From assembly GCF_038024125.1 (NCBI RefSeq), contig NZ_CP150662.1, positions 823,501 through 887,500 on the forward strand: a stretch of DNA of 64,000 nt, given 5' to 3'. The notes under the pieces were generated by a model that was not told the DNA's origin, did no database searches, and was given only the letters and a program-made list of their open reading frames with translations. This DNA comes from Polaribacter gangjinensis (GTDB lineage: Bacteria; Bacteroidota; Bacteroidia; Flavobacteriales; Flavobacteriaceae). The position numbers and the translations under genes were made by a program. This document shows positions 1 to 9,549 of the stretch, in pieces. The first letter of the stretch is position 1. Each line of letters opens with the position of its first letter.

Positions 1-857
1 TAAAATTCTCTATTGTAATTTTCGTTTTCAAGAATGAAATTTTTAGCAATATTTCTTGGCAATCCACAAACAGCTGGGGTTGGATGCAAACTTTCAATCA
101 ATTCTTTTAAAGTTGATTTTGAAGGATGTAAGGTTCCAGAAATTGCCGTTTTTAAATGAAATAAATTACCAGCTTTTACAGTTTCAGGATTGCTAATTTG
201 TAAATGTTCAACTTTATTTTTAAGCTGACTTTCAATAAAATCAGTAACTAACGATTGCTCTTCCAACTCTTTTTGTTGCCAAATTACAGCTGCTAAATTG
301 TCTGCAACTTGTGTACCAGCCAAAGACATGGTTTCAAAATGAAGATTTTCAACAGTTAAAAGCGTCTCTGGAGTTGCACCTAACCACAAACCTACTTTTG
401 GATGAAACCAAACATACACAAAAGCATTTTGATAATTTTGAAGTAATTTTTTATAGGTTAAAACTACATCAAAATTTTCTAAAGGAATTGATTCTTTTCT
501 AGAAATAACTACTTTTTTAAAGCTTTCTTTCTTGATTTCATTAATGGCATTTTCAACAATTTTTTGATGATTTTCTTTTTGTATTTCAGTTTCAGCAAAA
601 TTGTTGTTTTCAATTGGTACGTCAATAAAATTGATGTTTTCTGAAAAAAAATCAAATTCGTCGAACGGAAAAAAAATAGGTTTTTCAACAGCATCAAAAG
701 GCGCAAAAACAAATCCACTTTCAGAAAAATCCTCTAAAAGAAACAAAGAATCATTTTTAGAAAATAACGCCAAAATCTCTTTTGTATTCGGTTTTCTGTA
801 AACAACAAAAGGTTGATTTTCTTGGTAAGAAGTTGCTATTTTTGAGAATATTTTCAA
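1..857 (-). CDS. menF: Isochorismate synthase (chorismate-binding enzyme), 3' part beyond left edge
   Basis: Reading the minus strand gives an open frame that runs off the left edge, so the C-terminus is missing. It contains family signatures in order: GFVFAPF, KVVISRKE, HPKVGLWLGATPETL, ETMSLAGTQ and LHPTPAVCGLP. These are typical of isochorismate synthases that convert chorismate to isochorismate at the start of menaquinone (or siderophore) synthesis. A stop lies just upstream in frame and there is no early ATG. The likely start is a TTG at 857, which overlaps the stop of the preceding hydrolase in a TTGA arrangement; a TTG at 866 is an alternative. The MenI-like thioesterase upstream in the same run favours a menaquinone role (MenF) over siderophore EntC, which is inference. 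Confidence 0.88.
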   Translation of the reverse strand, partial: MKIFSKIATSYQENQPFVVYRKPNTKEILALFSKNDSLFLLEDFSESGFVFAPFDAVEKPIFFPFDEFDFFSENINFIDVPIENNNFAETEIQKENHQKIVENAINEIKKESFKKVVISRKESIPLENFDVVLTYKKLLQNYQNAFVYVWFHPKVGLWLGATPETLLTVENLHFETMSLAGTQVADNLAAVIWQQKELEEQSLVTDFIESQLKNKVEHLQISNPETVKAGNLFHLKTAISGTLHPSKSTLKELIESLHPTPAVCGLPRNIAKNFILENENYNREF

Positions 858-1714
858 TTCAAACAAAGGATCAATTGTTCTCTAATAAAATCAAATCTAT
901 TCCAAATAATTCCATGATCACCTCTTCTAATTTGAATCAACTCAAATTGTTCTTTTGGAAATTGAGTTGCCAATTTTTCAGAATTTGCATACGGAACTAA
1001 ATGATCATTCTCACCATGGATGGCTAAAATTTCATTAGAATTCTGATTCCATTTTTTTTCAAATATTTTCAAATCACTTTTGTGTGAAAGCTTTTCTTTT
1101 GCAGCTTGTTTCCAAATTGGAGGAACCAACCAACGAGTAACTTTCCAATTATAAAGATTTAATAACCAAGGCATTACTTCTCTATTACTAAAAACTGCAG
1201 GTGCTAACAAAACTGCTTTTTTGTAACGTGTTGTATCTGCTAAAACGATGGGTCCTCCATACGAATATCCAACAACTACTGTTTTGTTTTTAGGTAAATC
1301 TTTGGTGATGCTTTGCAACATATCTCTTTCAAAAGCGATAGATTCTTGCACATCATTTGCATCTTCGTAATTGTAACCAACTCTGTCATAGCTTATAAAA
1401 TTCGCTTTAGAGTAAATCATAGGATCTTTCATATAGCTTATAAAATCAATGCACGATCCTACAGTACCATGCACAAAAACAATAGTTGGTAAAACAGTAT
1501 CGTTTACAATTGATAATTTTCTGTATTTCAGATTTTTAAAATTGTGATATGAAATTTTTGGAGTTAATGCTACATCTTCAAATTCACTTAAAATAGCTTT
1601 GTCAGATTTTGGTGATGTGTAGAAATAAAAAAGTGCATAAATTATGGTAAACAAAATGAATACAATAATTGAGAAAACTTTTAAAAATCTTTTTAAAAAA
1701 CCGGTAATAAACAT
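854..1714 (-). CDS. Membrane-anchored alpha/beta hydrolase
   Basis: This is a 286-residue protein with one N-terminal hydrophobic segment (about residues 8-32), probably a signal anchor leaving the rest outside the cytoplasm. The body is an alpha/beta hydrolase: the oxyanion HG motif (VHGTVGS), the nucleophile elbow GYSYGG, the acid in GENDHLVP and the histidine in RGDHG are all present. It starts with ATG 3 bases after the thioesterase gene and overlaps the isochorismate synthase start, so the three are co-transcribed. A hydrolase between two menaquinone-type genes recalls MenH, but the membrane anchor is unlike MenH and the substrate cannot be told from sequence. Confidence 0.85.
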   Translation of the reverse strand: MFITGFLKRFLKVFSIIVFILFTIIYALFYFYTSPKSDKAILSEFEDVALTPKISYHNFKNLKYRKLSIVNDTVLPTIVFVHGTVGSCIDFISYMKDPMIYSKANFISYDRVGYNYEDANDVQESIAFERDMLQSITKDLPKNKTVVVGYSYGGPIVLADTTRYKKAVLLAPAVFSNREVMPWLLNLYNWKVTRWLVPPIWKQAAKEKLSHKSDLKIFEKKWNQNSNEILAIHGENDHLVPYANSEKLATQFPKEQFELIQIRRGDHGIIWNRFDFIREQLILCLN

Positions 1715-1717
1715 CCT

Positions 1718-2134
1718 TTACTTTTTATCCAATACAATATTAGTGAGTTTACAAATAGAAATGAGTTGTTGTTCATCATCAAATACCTTAATTTCCCACA
1801 AATGAATTGTTTTACCTTTGTGGATTTGCTTGGCAACACCATAAACAAAACCCTCTTTAACACTTTTTAAATGATTGATGCTCAGTTCAATTCCTTTGAT
1901 AATTTTCGTTTCATTATCAATAAAAATTGCTGATGCACAACTTCCAACTGTTTCAGCTAAAGCAGCAGTTGCACCTCCATGTAAAATTCCATAAGGCTGA
2001 TGAACACTGCTATTTACTGGCATTTTTGCAGTCAAAGAATCTTCTGTTACATCTACAAACTCAATTTGCAAAGTTTGCATTAACGTATTTTTGGAAAGAC
2101 GATTACAAGTATCAAGAATTTTTTGCTTGTCCAA
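1718..2134 (-). CDS. menI: PaaI/YdiI-like hotdog thioesterase, probable DHNA-CoA thioesterase
   Basis: This 138-residue protein has the single hotdog domain of PaaI-type thioesterases. The stretch MPVNSSVHQPYG followed by LHGGATAALAE matches the catalytic helix region of YdiI/MenI, which hydrolyses 1,4-dihydroxy-2-naphthoyl-CoA in menaquinone synthesis. The start is a TTG immediately preceded by an in-frame stop, so no longer form is possible. It is the first gene of a minus-strand run ending in isochorismate synthase, which supports a menaquinone role. A general acyl-CoA thioesterase cannot be excluded. Confidence 0.8.
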   Translation of the reverse strand: MDKQKILDTCNRLSKNTLMQTLQIEFVDVTEDSLTAKMPVNSSVHQPYGILHGGATAALAETVGSCASAIFIDNETKIIKGIELSINHLKSVKEGFVYGVAKQIHKGKTIHLWEIKVFDDEQQLISICKLTNIVLDKK

Positions 2135-2206
2135 TCAATTTGAAATTTAAAGACGTAAAAATACACATAATTTATCGTATTTTTGTTACGTTTTTTATAG
2201 AAGTTT

Positions 2207-2716
2207 ATGTACAAAATTCGCGCAATCTTAGATACACAAGAAGATATTATCAGAACTATTTTGGTTGATGATACTATTAATTTAGAAGAATTACACCTAA
2301 TTATTGCAAAATCTTTTGGTTTTGAAGGTCATGAAATGGCATCATTTTACAGAGCAGATGAAGATTGGAATCAAGGAGAAGAAATTCCGTTATTTAACAT
2401 GGCTGAAGCTGGTGAAGATATCTCAATGGAAAATTGTATTTTAAATGAAACGTTACCTGATGAAAATGACAAATTGATTTATGTGTATGATTTTTTAAAT
2501 ATGTGGACTTTTTATGTTGACGTTGTAGAAATTTCTAACGAAAAAAGAACTGATTTACCGAAAACAATTTTAGCTGTTGGTGAAGTACCAAAAGAAGCTC
2601 CTCAAAAACAATTCACTGCAGAGGATTTTGAGGACGAATTTGACGAATTTGGAGATGATGATATGATTGATGAAGATTTTGATAGTTTTGATGACATTGA
2701 ATACCCTGAATACTAG
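2207..2716 (+). CDS. pRiA4b ORF-3-like (plasmid-type) domain protein
   Basis: This 169-residue protein begins MYKIRAILD and carries the beta-rich domain of the pRiA4b ORF-3-like family in its first 130 residues, including the segment around WTFYVDVVEI. The last 35 residues are a strongly acidic tail rich in Asp, Glu and Phe. The family is found both on mobile elements and as a stand-alone cytoplasmic protein in Bacteroidota, and its biochemical role is not established. Nothing here suggests mobility. It is divergent from the thioesterase gene. A TAnnTTTG-like box (TATTTTTG, 2178-2185) lies 21 bases upstream of the start but has no clear -33 partner. Confidence 0.8.
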   Translation: MYKIRAILDTQEDIIRTILVDDTINLEELHLIIAKSFGFEGHEMASFYRADEDWNQGEEIPLFNMAEAGEDISMENCILNETLPDENDKLIYVYDFLNMWTFYVDVVEISNEKRTDLPKTILAVGEVPKEAPQKQFTAEDFEDEFDEFGDDDMIDEDFDSFDDIEYPEY

Positions 2717-2813
2717 AATTTAAGAGTTTTTCTAATAGTTTTTCGGTTTATTTGTGTAACAATATGATTCTTAAATCGTCCTAAATATACAACTAACTAA
2801 AAAACTACTTTTT

Positions 2814-3713
2814 TTGGAAACAATACTTTCGATCAAAAATCTTGACAAAAAATATGGTGCTGTTCATGCCGTTAATAACCTTTCTTTTGATATCAAAAAA
2901 GGAGCTGTTTACGGAATTTTAGGACCAAATGGCAGTGGAAAATCAACTACTTTAGGAATCATTTTAAATGTTGTCAATAAAACTTCAGGAGAATTTTCTT
3001 GGTTTGATGGCAATCTTTCTACGCATGATGCTTTAAAAAAAGTGGGCGCTATTATTGAGCGACCCAACTTTTATCCTTACATGACTGCTACTCAAAACTT
3101 AGCTTTGATATGCAAAATCAAAGGAATTTCAACCGAAAAAATCGATGAAAAATTAAAAACAGTCAATCTTTTTGAGAGAAAAGATAGCAAATTCAAGACA
3201 TTTTCTTTGGGAATGAAACAGCGATTGGCAATTGCATCAGCTTTATTAAATGATCCTGAAATTTTAATTTTAGATGAACCAACCAATGGATTAGATCCTC
3301 AAGGAATTCACGAAATTCGTCAAATTATAAAAAGTATCGCTGCAAATGGCACTACTATTTTATTGGCATCGCATTTACTAGATGAAGTTGAAAAAGTATG
3401 TTCGCATGTGGTTGTTATTAGAAAAGGAGTAAAACTATACAGTGGACGTGTAGACGAAATGACAGCATCAAAAGGTTTGTTTGAATTAAAAATTGAGAAT
3501 AATAAAGAAAAATTGATTCAGATTTTAGAAAATCATGAAGCTATTGATCGAATTACTCAAGATCATGAAACCATCATTGCAACTTTAAAAAAAGATATTT
3601 CTGCGACTGAAATAAATCAATATTTGTTTGAAGATGGACTCGTTTTATCGCATTTAGTAAAACGAAAACCAAGTTTAGAACAACAATTTTTAGACTTAAC
3701 AAACAATAATTAA
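2814..3713 (+). CDS. ABC transporter ATP-binding protein
   Basis: This is a 299-residue ABC ATPase with Walker A (GPNGSGKST), the signature FSLGMKQRLAIASALL, Walker B (LILDEPTNGLDP) and the switch histidine in LLASHLLDEV. The last 90 residues form the extra domain seen in CcmA/BcrA-like and gliding-type exporters. The start appears to be TTG (translated ETILSIKNL after the initiator); no ATG lies nearby upstream in frame. The next gene, 18 bases on, is its membrane partner, so the pair is an ABC-2 type exporter. The cargo is unknown; BcrA-like drug or lantibiotic exporters share this layout. Confidence 0.92.
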   Translation: METILSIKNLDKKYGAVHAVNNLSFDIKKGAVYGILGPNGSGKSTTLGIILNVVNKTSGEFSWFDGNLSTHDALKKVGAIIERPNFYPYMTATQNLALICKIKGISTEKIDEKLKTVNLFERKDSKFKTFSLGMKQRLAIASALLNDPEILILDEPTNGLDPQGIHEIRQIIKSIAANGTTILLASHLLDEVEKVCSHVVVIRKGVKLYSGRVDEMTASKGLFELKIENNKEKLIQILENHEAIDRITQDHETIIATLKKDISATEINQYLFEDGLVLSHLVKRKPSLEQQFLDLTNNN

Positions 3714-3731
3714 TTTCCAAAAAAACGCGTT

Positions 3732-4577
3732 ATGTTTAGACTATTATCTATAGAATTTCACAAGTTAAAATACAACAGAGCCAGTAAAGTTTTATCTATT
3801 ATTTACTTTGGACTATTAACTTCAATTGCCCTAATTGCCGCAATAAAATTTGAATTTGGTAATTTTAAATTGCATTTAGCAGAAGCTGGAATTTTTAATT
3901 TTCCTTACATCTGGCATTTCAATACTTTTATTGCAGCCATCTTAAAATTCTTCTTATTATTGGTAATTGTATCAATGATGTCTAATGAATATAGCTATAA
4001 AACACTGAAACAGAATTTAATAGATGGTTTGAGTAAAAAAGAATTTATACTATCAAAATTTTATACAGTTATTGCATTTTCTCTGATTTCTACTGTTTTT
4101 GTTTTTGTGGTTTCATTGATTTTAGGATTTTTTTATTCAGATTACAATGAATTTTCTATCATTTTTTCTGATTTAGAATATTTATTAGCATTTTTTATAA
4201 AACTCCTTGGCTTTTTCTCTTTTGGATTATTTTTAGGAATTCTCATCAAAAGATCAGCCTTTGCTGTTGCTGGTATGTTGGTTTGGTTCATTGGTGAAAG
4301 TATTTTCAAAGGATATTTGTATTGGTCTTTTAGAGGCGAGAAAATTCCTAGTGAAAAAGTAGATAGTATCATGCAATTTCTACCCTTAGAAGCAATGAGT
4401 AATTTAATAAAAGAACCATTTTCTAAATTAGGAGCAATTAGAAGTGCTGCAAACACTATGGGAGAAGCGTTTACAAAAAGTTATGACGTAGAATTTTTAA
4501 CGATTTTAATTGTATTATTTTGGACTTTCATTTTCATTTTTTCATCGTATAAATTACTTGAAAAAAGAGATTTATAA
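3732..4577 (+). CDS. ABC-2 type transporter permease
   Basis: This 281-residue polytopic protein has about six hydrophobic segments (near residues 19-37, 62-85, 114-137, 149-172, 174-192 and 254-273). Its N-terminus FRLLSIEFHKLKYNR is typical of ABC-2 permeases of the BcrB/NatB kind. It lies 18 bases downstream of the ATPase gene and is followed by a strong hairpin terminator, so the two genes form a closed operon. The substrate cannot be deduced. Confidence 0.88.
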   Translation: MFRLLSIEFHKLKYNRASKVLSIIYFGLLTSIALIAAIKFEFGNFKLHLAEAGIFNFPYIWHFNTFIAAILKFFLLLVIVSMMSNEYSYKTLKQNLIDGLSKKEFILSKFYTVIAFSLISTVFVFVVSLILGFFYSDYNEFSIIFSDLEYLLAFFIKLLGFFSFGLFLGILIKRSAFAVAGMLVWFIGESIFKGYLYWSFRGEKIPSEKVDSIMQFLPLEAMSNLIKEPFSKLGAIRSAANTMGEAFTKSYDVEFLTILIVLFWTFIFIFSSYKLLEKRDL

Positions 4578-4594
4578 TTCTTAACTATTACAAG

Positions 4595-4634
4595 AAAACA
4601 GCTTTAAAGAAAATTCTTTAAAGCTGTTTTTTTT
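4595..4634 (+). terminator. Rho-independent terminator after the ABC exporter operon
   Basis: A 17-base perfect inverted repeat (4595-4611 with 4614-4630) centred on AGCTTTAAAG encloses a 2-base loop and runs into eight or more T residues. It lies 17 bases after the permease stop. Confidence 0.9.
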
Positions 4635-4755
4635 ATTAAAGAAATCATTTACAAATTTGAATGTTAAAAAAAGTAAGGCTCAAATCTTTTTTAAATATCT
4701 TTGAATTTTATGAATCCATTAAAATCAGGCAAATATCCATCAGGTTCTATTATTA

Positions 4756-7461
4756 ATGTATAAAGGTTTCAAATTTTTTATCTTCTTATTATCATTATCA
4801 ATGTTCTCTCAAAATGAAACTAAGAATTGGTATTTTGGAAATAAAGCTGCCATTAAATTTGAAAATGGAAGAGTTATCAATCTCGATGATAGTGAAATGG
4901 ATGCTCCTGCAAATTCGACATCAATTTCTGATGAAGAAGGAAATTTGTTATTTTATTCTGATGGGGCAACAGTTTGGAATCGAAATCATGAGATTATGGA
5001 GAATGGTTCTGGGCTTTTTGGTGAAAATACACTACTTCAATCCACAATAATTATCCCTAAACCAAGAGATAAAAATAGTTACTATTTAATTTATGCGAGG
5101 CAAGTTGTAAGCCAAAATCTACAACAAGCAATTGGAATTTATTACGCTGAAATTAATTTTAGTACAACTTTTCCTTTAGGAAGAGTTACAGAAAAAAATA
5201 TTTCATTAAGCTATAATTCACCATCCGAAAAAATAACTGCTGTTCATCATAAAGATGGAGAGAGATTTTGGCTAGTTACTGTTGAAGGATTGGATAATGA
5301 CATTTCAAAATCAAAGAAAATTTTTAAAGTTTTTCAAATTGACACAAATGGTTTGAATAGAGTTCCAAAAGAAACTCCTGTTAGTTTTGAAATTGAAAAT
5401 TTAGGAACAATGAAACTTTCTCCATCAGGAAAAAAATTACTTATTACTTCAAATACCGAAAATAATTCTCTAAGATATCTTCATGAATATAATTTTGATA
5501 CTGAAACCGGAAATCTAACTTTTGTTACTCATTTTCCTCTTGAAAACACCTTTGCTGTTTGGCCCTCAAAAGGAATTGAATTTTCACCAAATGAAAAATT
5601 TATTTACATAAGTTATAGTAATGGCGCTAGAAATGGAATTATTCAATATCAACTCGAAGATATTGAAGATTTTGATGAGGCAAGATCTTTTTTATATTCA
5701 AGTAATGCAATTAAAATAAACGGACTTCAAATAGGAAACGATCAAAAAATTTATGTGGCTTTGGATGACGAAGCTGATGGCCATGATTACCTAGGAGTTA
5801 TTGAAAATCCTAATGAAAAAGGCTTTTTAGCAAACTATAAACACAATGCAATTCGCCTTTCTCCAAATACATCAAAAAGAGGATTGCCAAATTTTATTCA
5901 ATCGTATTTTGCATCAAAAATTATCACAGAAAATGTTTGTTATATCGATGAATTTTCATTTTATGCGGAATCATTTGCTCCAATTTCAGGAATTTCTTGG
6001 GATTTTGGTGATGGAAATACAAGTACAGAAATCAATACCAAACACACTTATAATTCTCCAGGAACTTATATAGTTACAGCCATTTTATCTGTTGCTAATA
6101 AAAATATCACAGTTACAAAATTGGTAAGAGCTTTTGAGTTGCCTATCATTCTTCCGAATCAGGAATTGGTAGAGTGTGATGAAGATTTAGACGGACTTAC
6201 AACTTTCAATTTAGAGAACATTAGAGATAAAATTTTAAGAAGAGGAGCCACTGAAAACATAGATTATTATCTTAGTTTGAATGATATTTCAACAGATACT
6301 AAAATTCCTAATCCAGAAAATTTTCAGAATACCATTTCCAATCAACAGATATTTATTAAAGCAACGAATGAAAATGGATGTTTTGAGATAGGTTCCTTCA
6401 CTATTAGAACTCGTTTTGTGCAATTGGGTAATATTCCAACAATTTTTGTCTGTGAAAATTCTGATGGAATTTCTGGAAATGCAAAAGGTCAATTTAATAT
6501 TTTAAATTTAGAATCTCATATTCGAAGTCAGTTAACAATCCCAGCAAATTCAAGACTTTCATTTTATCCAACTTTTGAAAATGCTCAAACAAGCACCAAT
6601 AATTATACAGGTTTATTTTCAGAAACCTCCAAAACAATTTACCTGAAAATTGTTGAAGCCGATCAAAGTTGTGGAGGAATCAAGGCTTTTCAAATCGTTG
6701 TAAATTCTGAACCTATTATCAATCTACAAGAAGAATACACCATTTGTTTTGACCCTAGTTTAAAACCTCCAATTGTACTTTTTGGAGATATTAGTAATGA
6801 AAGATTTGAATGGAGAAATAGTAATGGCGTTATAATTAGAAGTACTCGAAATTTTGTTCTAAGTGCCGTTGGTGAATTTTCGCTTACGGTTTATAAAACT
6901 GAAAATAATTTGGAGTGTTCAAATACAAAAACATTTAGAGTTGTCAATCCAAATCCTCCAGAATTCTCAGAAATTTTAGTGAATACTGAAGATGAAACAA
7001 ACAATATTATTGATGTTTTAATCAATGGAAATAGCAATTATGAATTTTCATTAGACAATATCAATTTCTCAGGAAATGGAAATTCTTATACATTTTCAAA
7101 TGTAGCTGCAGGATTACAAACCATTTTTGTAAGAGATGTAAACTCTTGTGAACAACAGATTCAAAGAACAGTTTCTGTAATTGGTTATAATAAATATTTC
7201 ACACCAAATGGTGATGGAATTAATGATTTTTGGAATATTAAAGGTTTAGATAGCAATTCATTTAAATCCATAAATGTCAGCATTTTCGATCGTTATGGAA
7301 AAGTTATTCATTCCATAACTGATTTTACTTCTCTAGGATGGGATGGTAGTTTCAACGGAAAAAACTTACCCGAAAATAATTATTGGTTCAAATCTGAAAT
7401 TATTGATAAGAATGATAATTTGATTAAAAAATCTGGAAATTTTAGTTTGATTAGAAATTAA
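4756..7461 (+). CDS. Secreted T9SS type B sorting domain protein with PKD domain
   Basis: This is a 901-residue exported protein. An N-terminal signal peptide (about residues 1-19, ending near MFSQ) is followed by about 370 residues that read like a WD/beta-propeller-type repeat region with SPNEKFIYISYSN-like blades. A PKD domain follows near residues 400-450 (SWDFGDGNTSTEI), then Ig-like segments. The C-terminal gliding-motility-associated domain begins at KYFTPNGDGINDFW and includes SIFDRYGKVI and LGWDGSFNGK. This tail marks it as a type B cargo of the type IX secretion system, for release or attachment at the cell surface. It stands alone between a terminator and uvrB. The ligand is unknown; an adhesin-like role is inference. 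Confidence 0.9.
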   Translation: MYKGFKFFIFLLSLSMFSQNETKNWYFGNKAAIKFENGRVINLDDSEMDAPANSTSISDEEGNLLFYSDGATVWNRNHEIMENGSGLFGENTLLQSTIIIPKPRDKNSYYLIYARQVVSQNLQQAIGIYYAEINFSTTFPLGRVTEKNISLSYNSPSEKITAVHHKDGERFWLVTVEGLDNDISKSKKIFKVFQIDTNGLNRVPKETPVSFEIENLGTMKLSPSGKKLLITSNTENNSLRYLHEYNFDTETGNLTFVTHFPLENTFAVWPSKGIEFSPNEKFIYISYSNGARNGIIQYQLEDIEDFDEARSFLYSSNAIKINGLQIGNDQKIYVALDDEADGHDYLGVIENPNEKGFLANYKHNAIRLSPNTSKRGLPNFIQSYFASKIITENVCYIDEFSFYAESFAPISGISWDFGDGNTSTEINTKHTYNSPGTYIVTAILSVANKNITVTKLVRAFELPIILPNQELVECDEDLDGLTTFNLENIRDKILRRGATENIDYYLSLNDISTDTKIPNPENFQNTISNQQIFIKATNENGCFEIGSFTIRTRFVQLGNIPTIFVCENSDGISGNAKGQFNILNLESHIRSQLTIPANSRLSFYPTFENAQTSTNNYTGLFSETSKTIYLKIVEADQSCGGIKAFQIVVNSEPIINLQEEYTICFDPSLKPPIVLFGDISNERFEWRNSNGVIIRSTRNFVLSAVGEFSLTVYKTENNLECSNTKTFRVVNPNPPEFSEILVNTEDETNNIIDVLINGNSNYEFSLDNINFSGNGNSYTFSNVAAGLQTIFVRDVNSCEQQIQRTVSVIGYNKYFTPNGDGINDFWNIKGLDSNSFKSINVSIFDRYGKVIHSITDFTSLGWDGSFNGKNLPENNYWFKSEIIDKNDNLIKKSGNFSLIRN

Positions 7462-7490
7462 CAACGGTTTTCAATGCGTATTTTTGCAGT

Positions 7491-9479
7491 ATGAAATTTA
7501 CGTTAGAATCCAACTTTTTACCAACTGGAGATCAACCAGAAGCTATCAAAGAATTAACTCATGGAATTCTCTCAGGAGAAAAATTCCAGACTTTATTAGG
7601 CGTTACTGGTTCAGGAAAAACATTTACGATTGCGAACGTTGTAAAAAATGTAGAAAAACCAACCTTGGTTTTAGCTCACAACAAAACATTAGCTGCGCAA
7701 TTATATTCAGAATTCAAGCAGTTTTTCCCAAAAAATGCTGTTGAATATTTTGTTTCTTACTATGATTATTATCAACCAGAAGCTTATATTCCTGTAACTG
7801 GAACCTATATAGAAAAAGATTTATCTATCAATGATGATATTGAAAGATTGCGATTAAGCACCACTTCTTCCCTACTTTCTGGCAGACGTGATGTGTTGGT
7901 TGTTGCCTCAGTTTCTTGTTTGTACGGAATTGGTAATCCTGCAGAATTCAAAAAAAATGTCATTCCAGTTGCCATTGGTCAGCAAATTGCACGTACCAAA
8001 TTTTTACATCAATTAGTAACGAGTTTGTATTCACGAACTGAACACGATATCAAAAGCGGAACTTTTAAAGTAAAAGGTGATGTGGTTACTATTTATCCAT
8101 CTTATGGCGATTTTGGGTTCAGAATTCATTTTTTTGGGGATGAAATAGAAGAAATTGAATCCTTTGATTTGGAAAGTAATGCCATTGTTGAACGTTTTCA
8201 AGAATTGACAATTTATCCTGCAAATCTGTTTGTTACGTCTCCTGATGTGTTGCAAAATGCCATTCATCAAATTCAAGAAGATATGATGAAACAAGTGGAT
8301 TTTTTCACTGAAATTGGGAAACATTTGGAAGCAAAACGTTTGAAAGAACGCACAGAATTTGATTTAGAAATGATTCGTGAATTAGGCTATTGCTCAGGAA
8401 TTGAAAATTATTCTCGCTATTTAGATGGACGTGAACCTGGCACAAGACCTTTCTGTTTATTAGATTATTTTCCTGATGATTATTTGATGATTATTGACGA
8501 AAGTCACGTTACAGTTCCGCAAACGCATGCCATGTATGGAGGAGACAGAAGCAGAAAAGAAAATTTGGTGGAATATGGATTTCGTTTGCCTGCAGCCATG
8601 GACAATCGTCCTTTGAAATTTGAAGAATTTGAAGCCTTGCAAAACCAAACAATTTTTGTAAGTGCAACTCCTGCAGATTATGAATTGCAAAAAACGGAAG
8701 GAATTTTTGTGGAACAAGTAATTCGTCCAACAGGATTGTTAGATCCAATTATTGAAATCAGACCAAGTATCAATCAGATTGATGATTTGATTGAAGAAAT
8801 TCAACTTCGAGTTGAAAAAGACGAACGAACTTTGGTAACAACTCTTACCAAAAGAATGGCTGAAGAACTGACAAAATACTTAACTAGAGTTGATATTCGC
8901 TGTAGATATATTCATTCTGATGTGGACACTTTAGAGCGAGTTGCCATCATGCAAGATTTACGAAAAGGCTTGTTCGATGTTTTGATTGGAGTTAATTTAT
9001 TACGAGAAGGATTGGATTTACCAGAAGTTTCGTTAGTTGCCATTTTAGATGCTGACAAAGAAGGATTTTTACGTTCACATCGTTCATTAACTCAAACTAT
9101 TGGTAGAGCTGCAAGAAATGTAAATGGTTTAGCGATTTTGTATGCAGATAAAATAACCAATAGCATGCAAAAAACGATTGATGAAACTGACAAAAGACGT
9201 GAAAAACAGCTTATTTACAATCAAAAAAACAACATTACTCCTACTCAAATTTCAAAAAAAATAGACGATACATTGTCAAAAAGTGCGATTTCGAGTTATC
9301 ATTATGACAATGCCATTCAAAAAGTTGCCGAAAATTCATTAGAATATTTGCCAAAAGAAGAAATTGAAAAACGCATCAGAGAAAAGCGTAAAGAAATGGA
9401 AACAGCTGCAAAATCATTGGATTTTATTGTTGCTGCAAAATTGCGAGATGAAATTGCAGCTTTGAAAGAAAGTTTGTGA
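7491..9479 (+). CDS. uvrB: Excinuclease ABC subunit B (UvrB)
   Basis: This 662-residue UvrB is the DNA-loading helicase-like subunit of nucleotide excision repair. Walker A is GVTGSGKT (residues 37-44), the beta-hairpin that clamps DNA is recognisable in YYDYYQPEAYIP, and the DEAD-type box reads IIDESH. The helicase C-terminal part contains ATLTKRMAEELT and QTIGRAARN, and a UVR domain that binds UvrA/UvrC ends the protein. A TATTTTTG box at 7479-7486 lies only 4 bases before the ATG, so the mRNA may be nearly leaderless if that box is used. uvrA and uvrC are not in the window. Confidence 0.98.
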   Translation: MKFTLESNFLPTGDQPEAIKELTHGILSGEKFQTLLGVTGSGKTFTIANVVKNVEKPTLVLAHNKTLAAQLYSEFKQFFPKNAVEYFVSYYDYYQPEAYIPVTGTYIEKDLSINDDIERLRLSTTSSLLSGRRDVLVVASVSCLYGIGNPAEFKKNVIPVAIGQQIARTKFLHQLVTSLYSRTEHDIKSGTFKVKGDVVTIYPSYGDFGFRIHFFGDEIEEIESFDLESNAIVERFQELTIYPANLFVTSPDVLQNAIHQIQEDMMKQVDFFTEIGKHLEAKRLKERTEFDLEMIRELGYCSGIENYSRYLDGREPGTRPFCLLDYFPDDYLMIIDESHVTVPQTHAMYGGDRSRKENLVEYGFRLPAAMDNRPLKFEEFEALQNQTIFVSATPADYELQKTEGIFVEQVIRPTGLLDPIIEIRPSINQIDDLIEEIQLRVEKDERTLVTTLTKRMAEELTKYLTRVDIRCRYIHSDVDTLERVAIMQDLRKGLFDVLIGVNLLREGLDLPEVSLVAILDADKEGFLRSHRSLTQTIGRAARNVNGLAILYADKITNSMQKTIDETDKRREKQLIYNQKNNITPTQISKKIDDTLSKSAISSYHYDNAIQKVAENSLEYLPKEEIEKRIREKRKEMETAAKSLDFIVAAKLRDEIAALKESL

Positions 9480-9500
9480 AAATTTAAAATAACTCAAACA

Positions 9501-9531
9501 AAAAAGCCTCATTTTTCAATGAGGCTTTTTT
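9501..9531. terminator. Bidirectional terminator between uvrB and sucC
   Basis: A 12-base stem AAAAAGCCTCAT (9501-9512) pairs with 9519-9530 around a 6-base loop, with a T-run on either strand. It sits between the two convergent genes and can serve both. Confidence 0.9.
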
Positions 9532-9549
9532 AATTATAAACTTAAAAAT

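Noticed and set aside
311..718. Short open frames on both strands near the left end
   Set aside because: They lie in other frames over a clearly coding isochorismate synthase that runs off the window edge; they have no start signals or domain content.
2207..2716. Mobile element suspected from a pRiA4b ORF-3-like domain
   Set aside because: No transposase, inverted repeats or integrase lies nearby and the composition matches its neighbours; the domain is common as a chromosomal single gene.
4710..4763. A 17-codon frame just before the T9SS type B gene (ATG AAT CCA TTA)
   Set aside because: It could be a leader peptide but has no conserved pattern and no clear ribosome site; not enough evidence.
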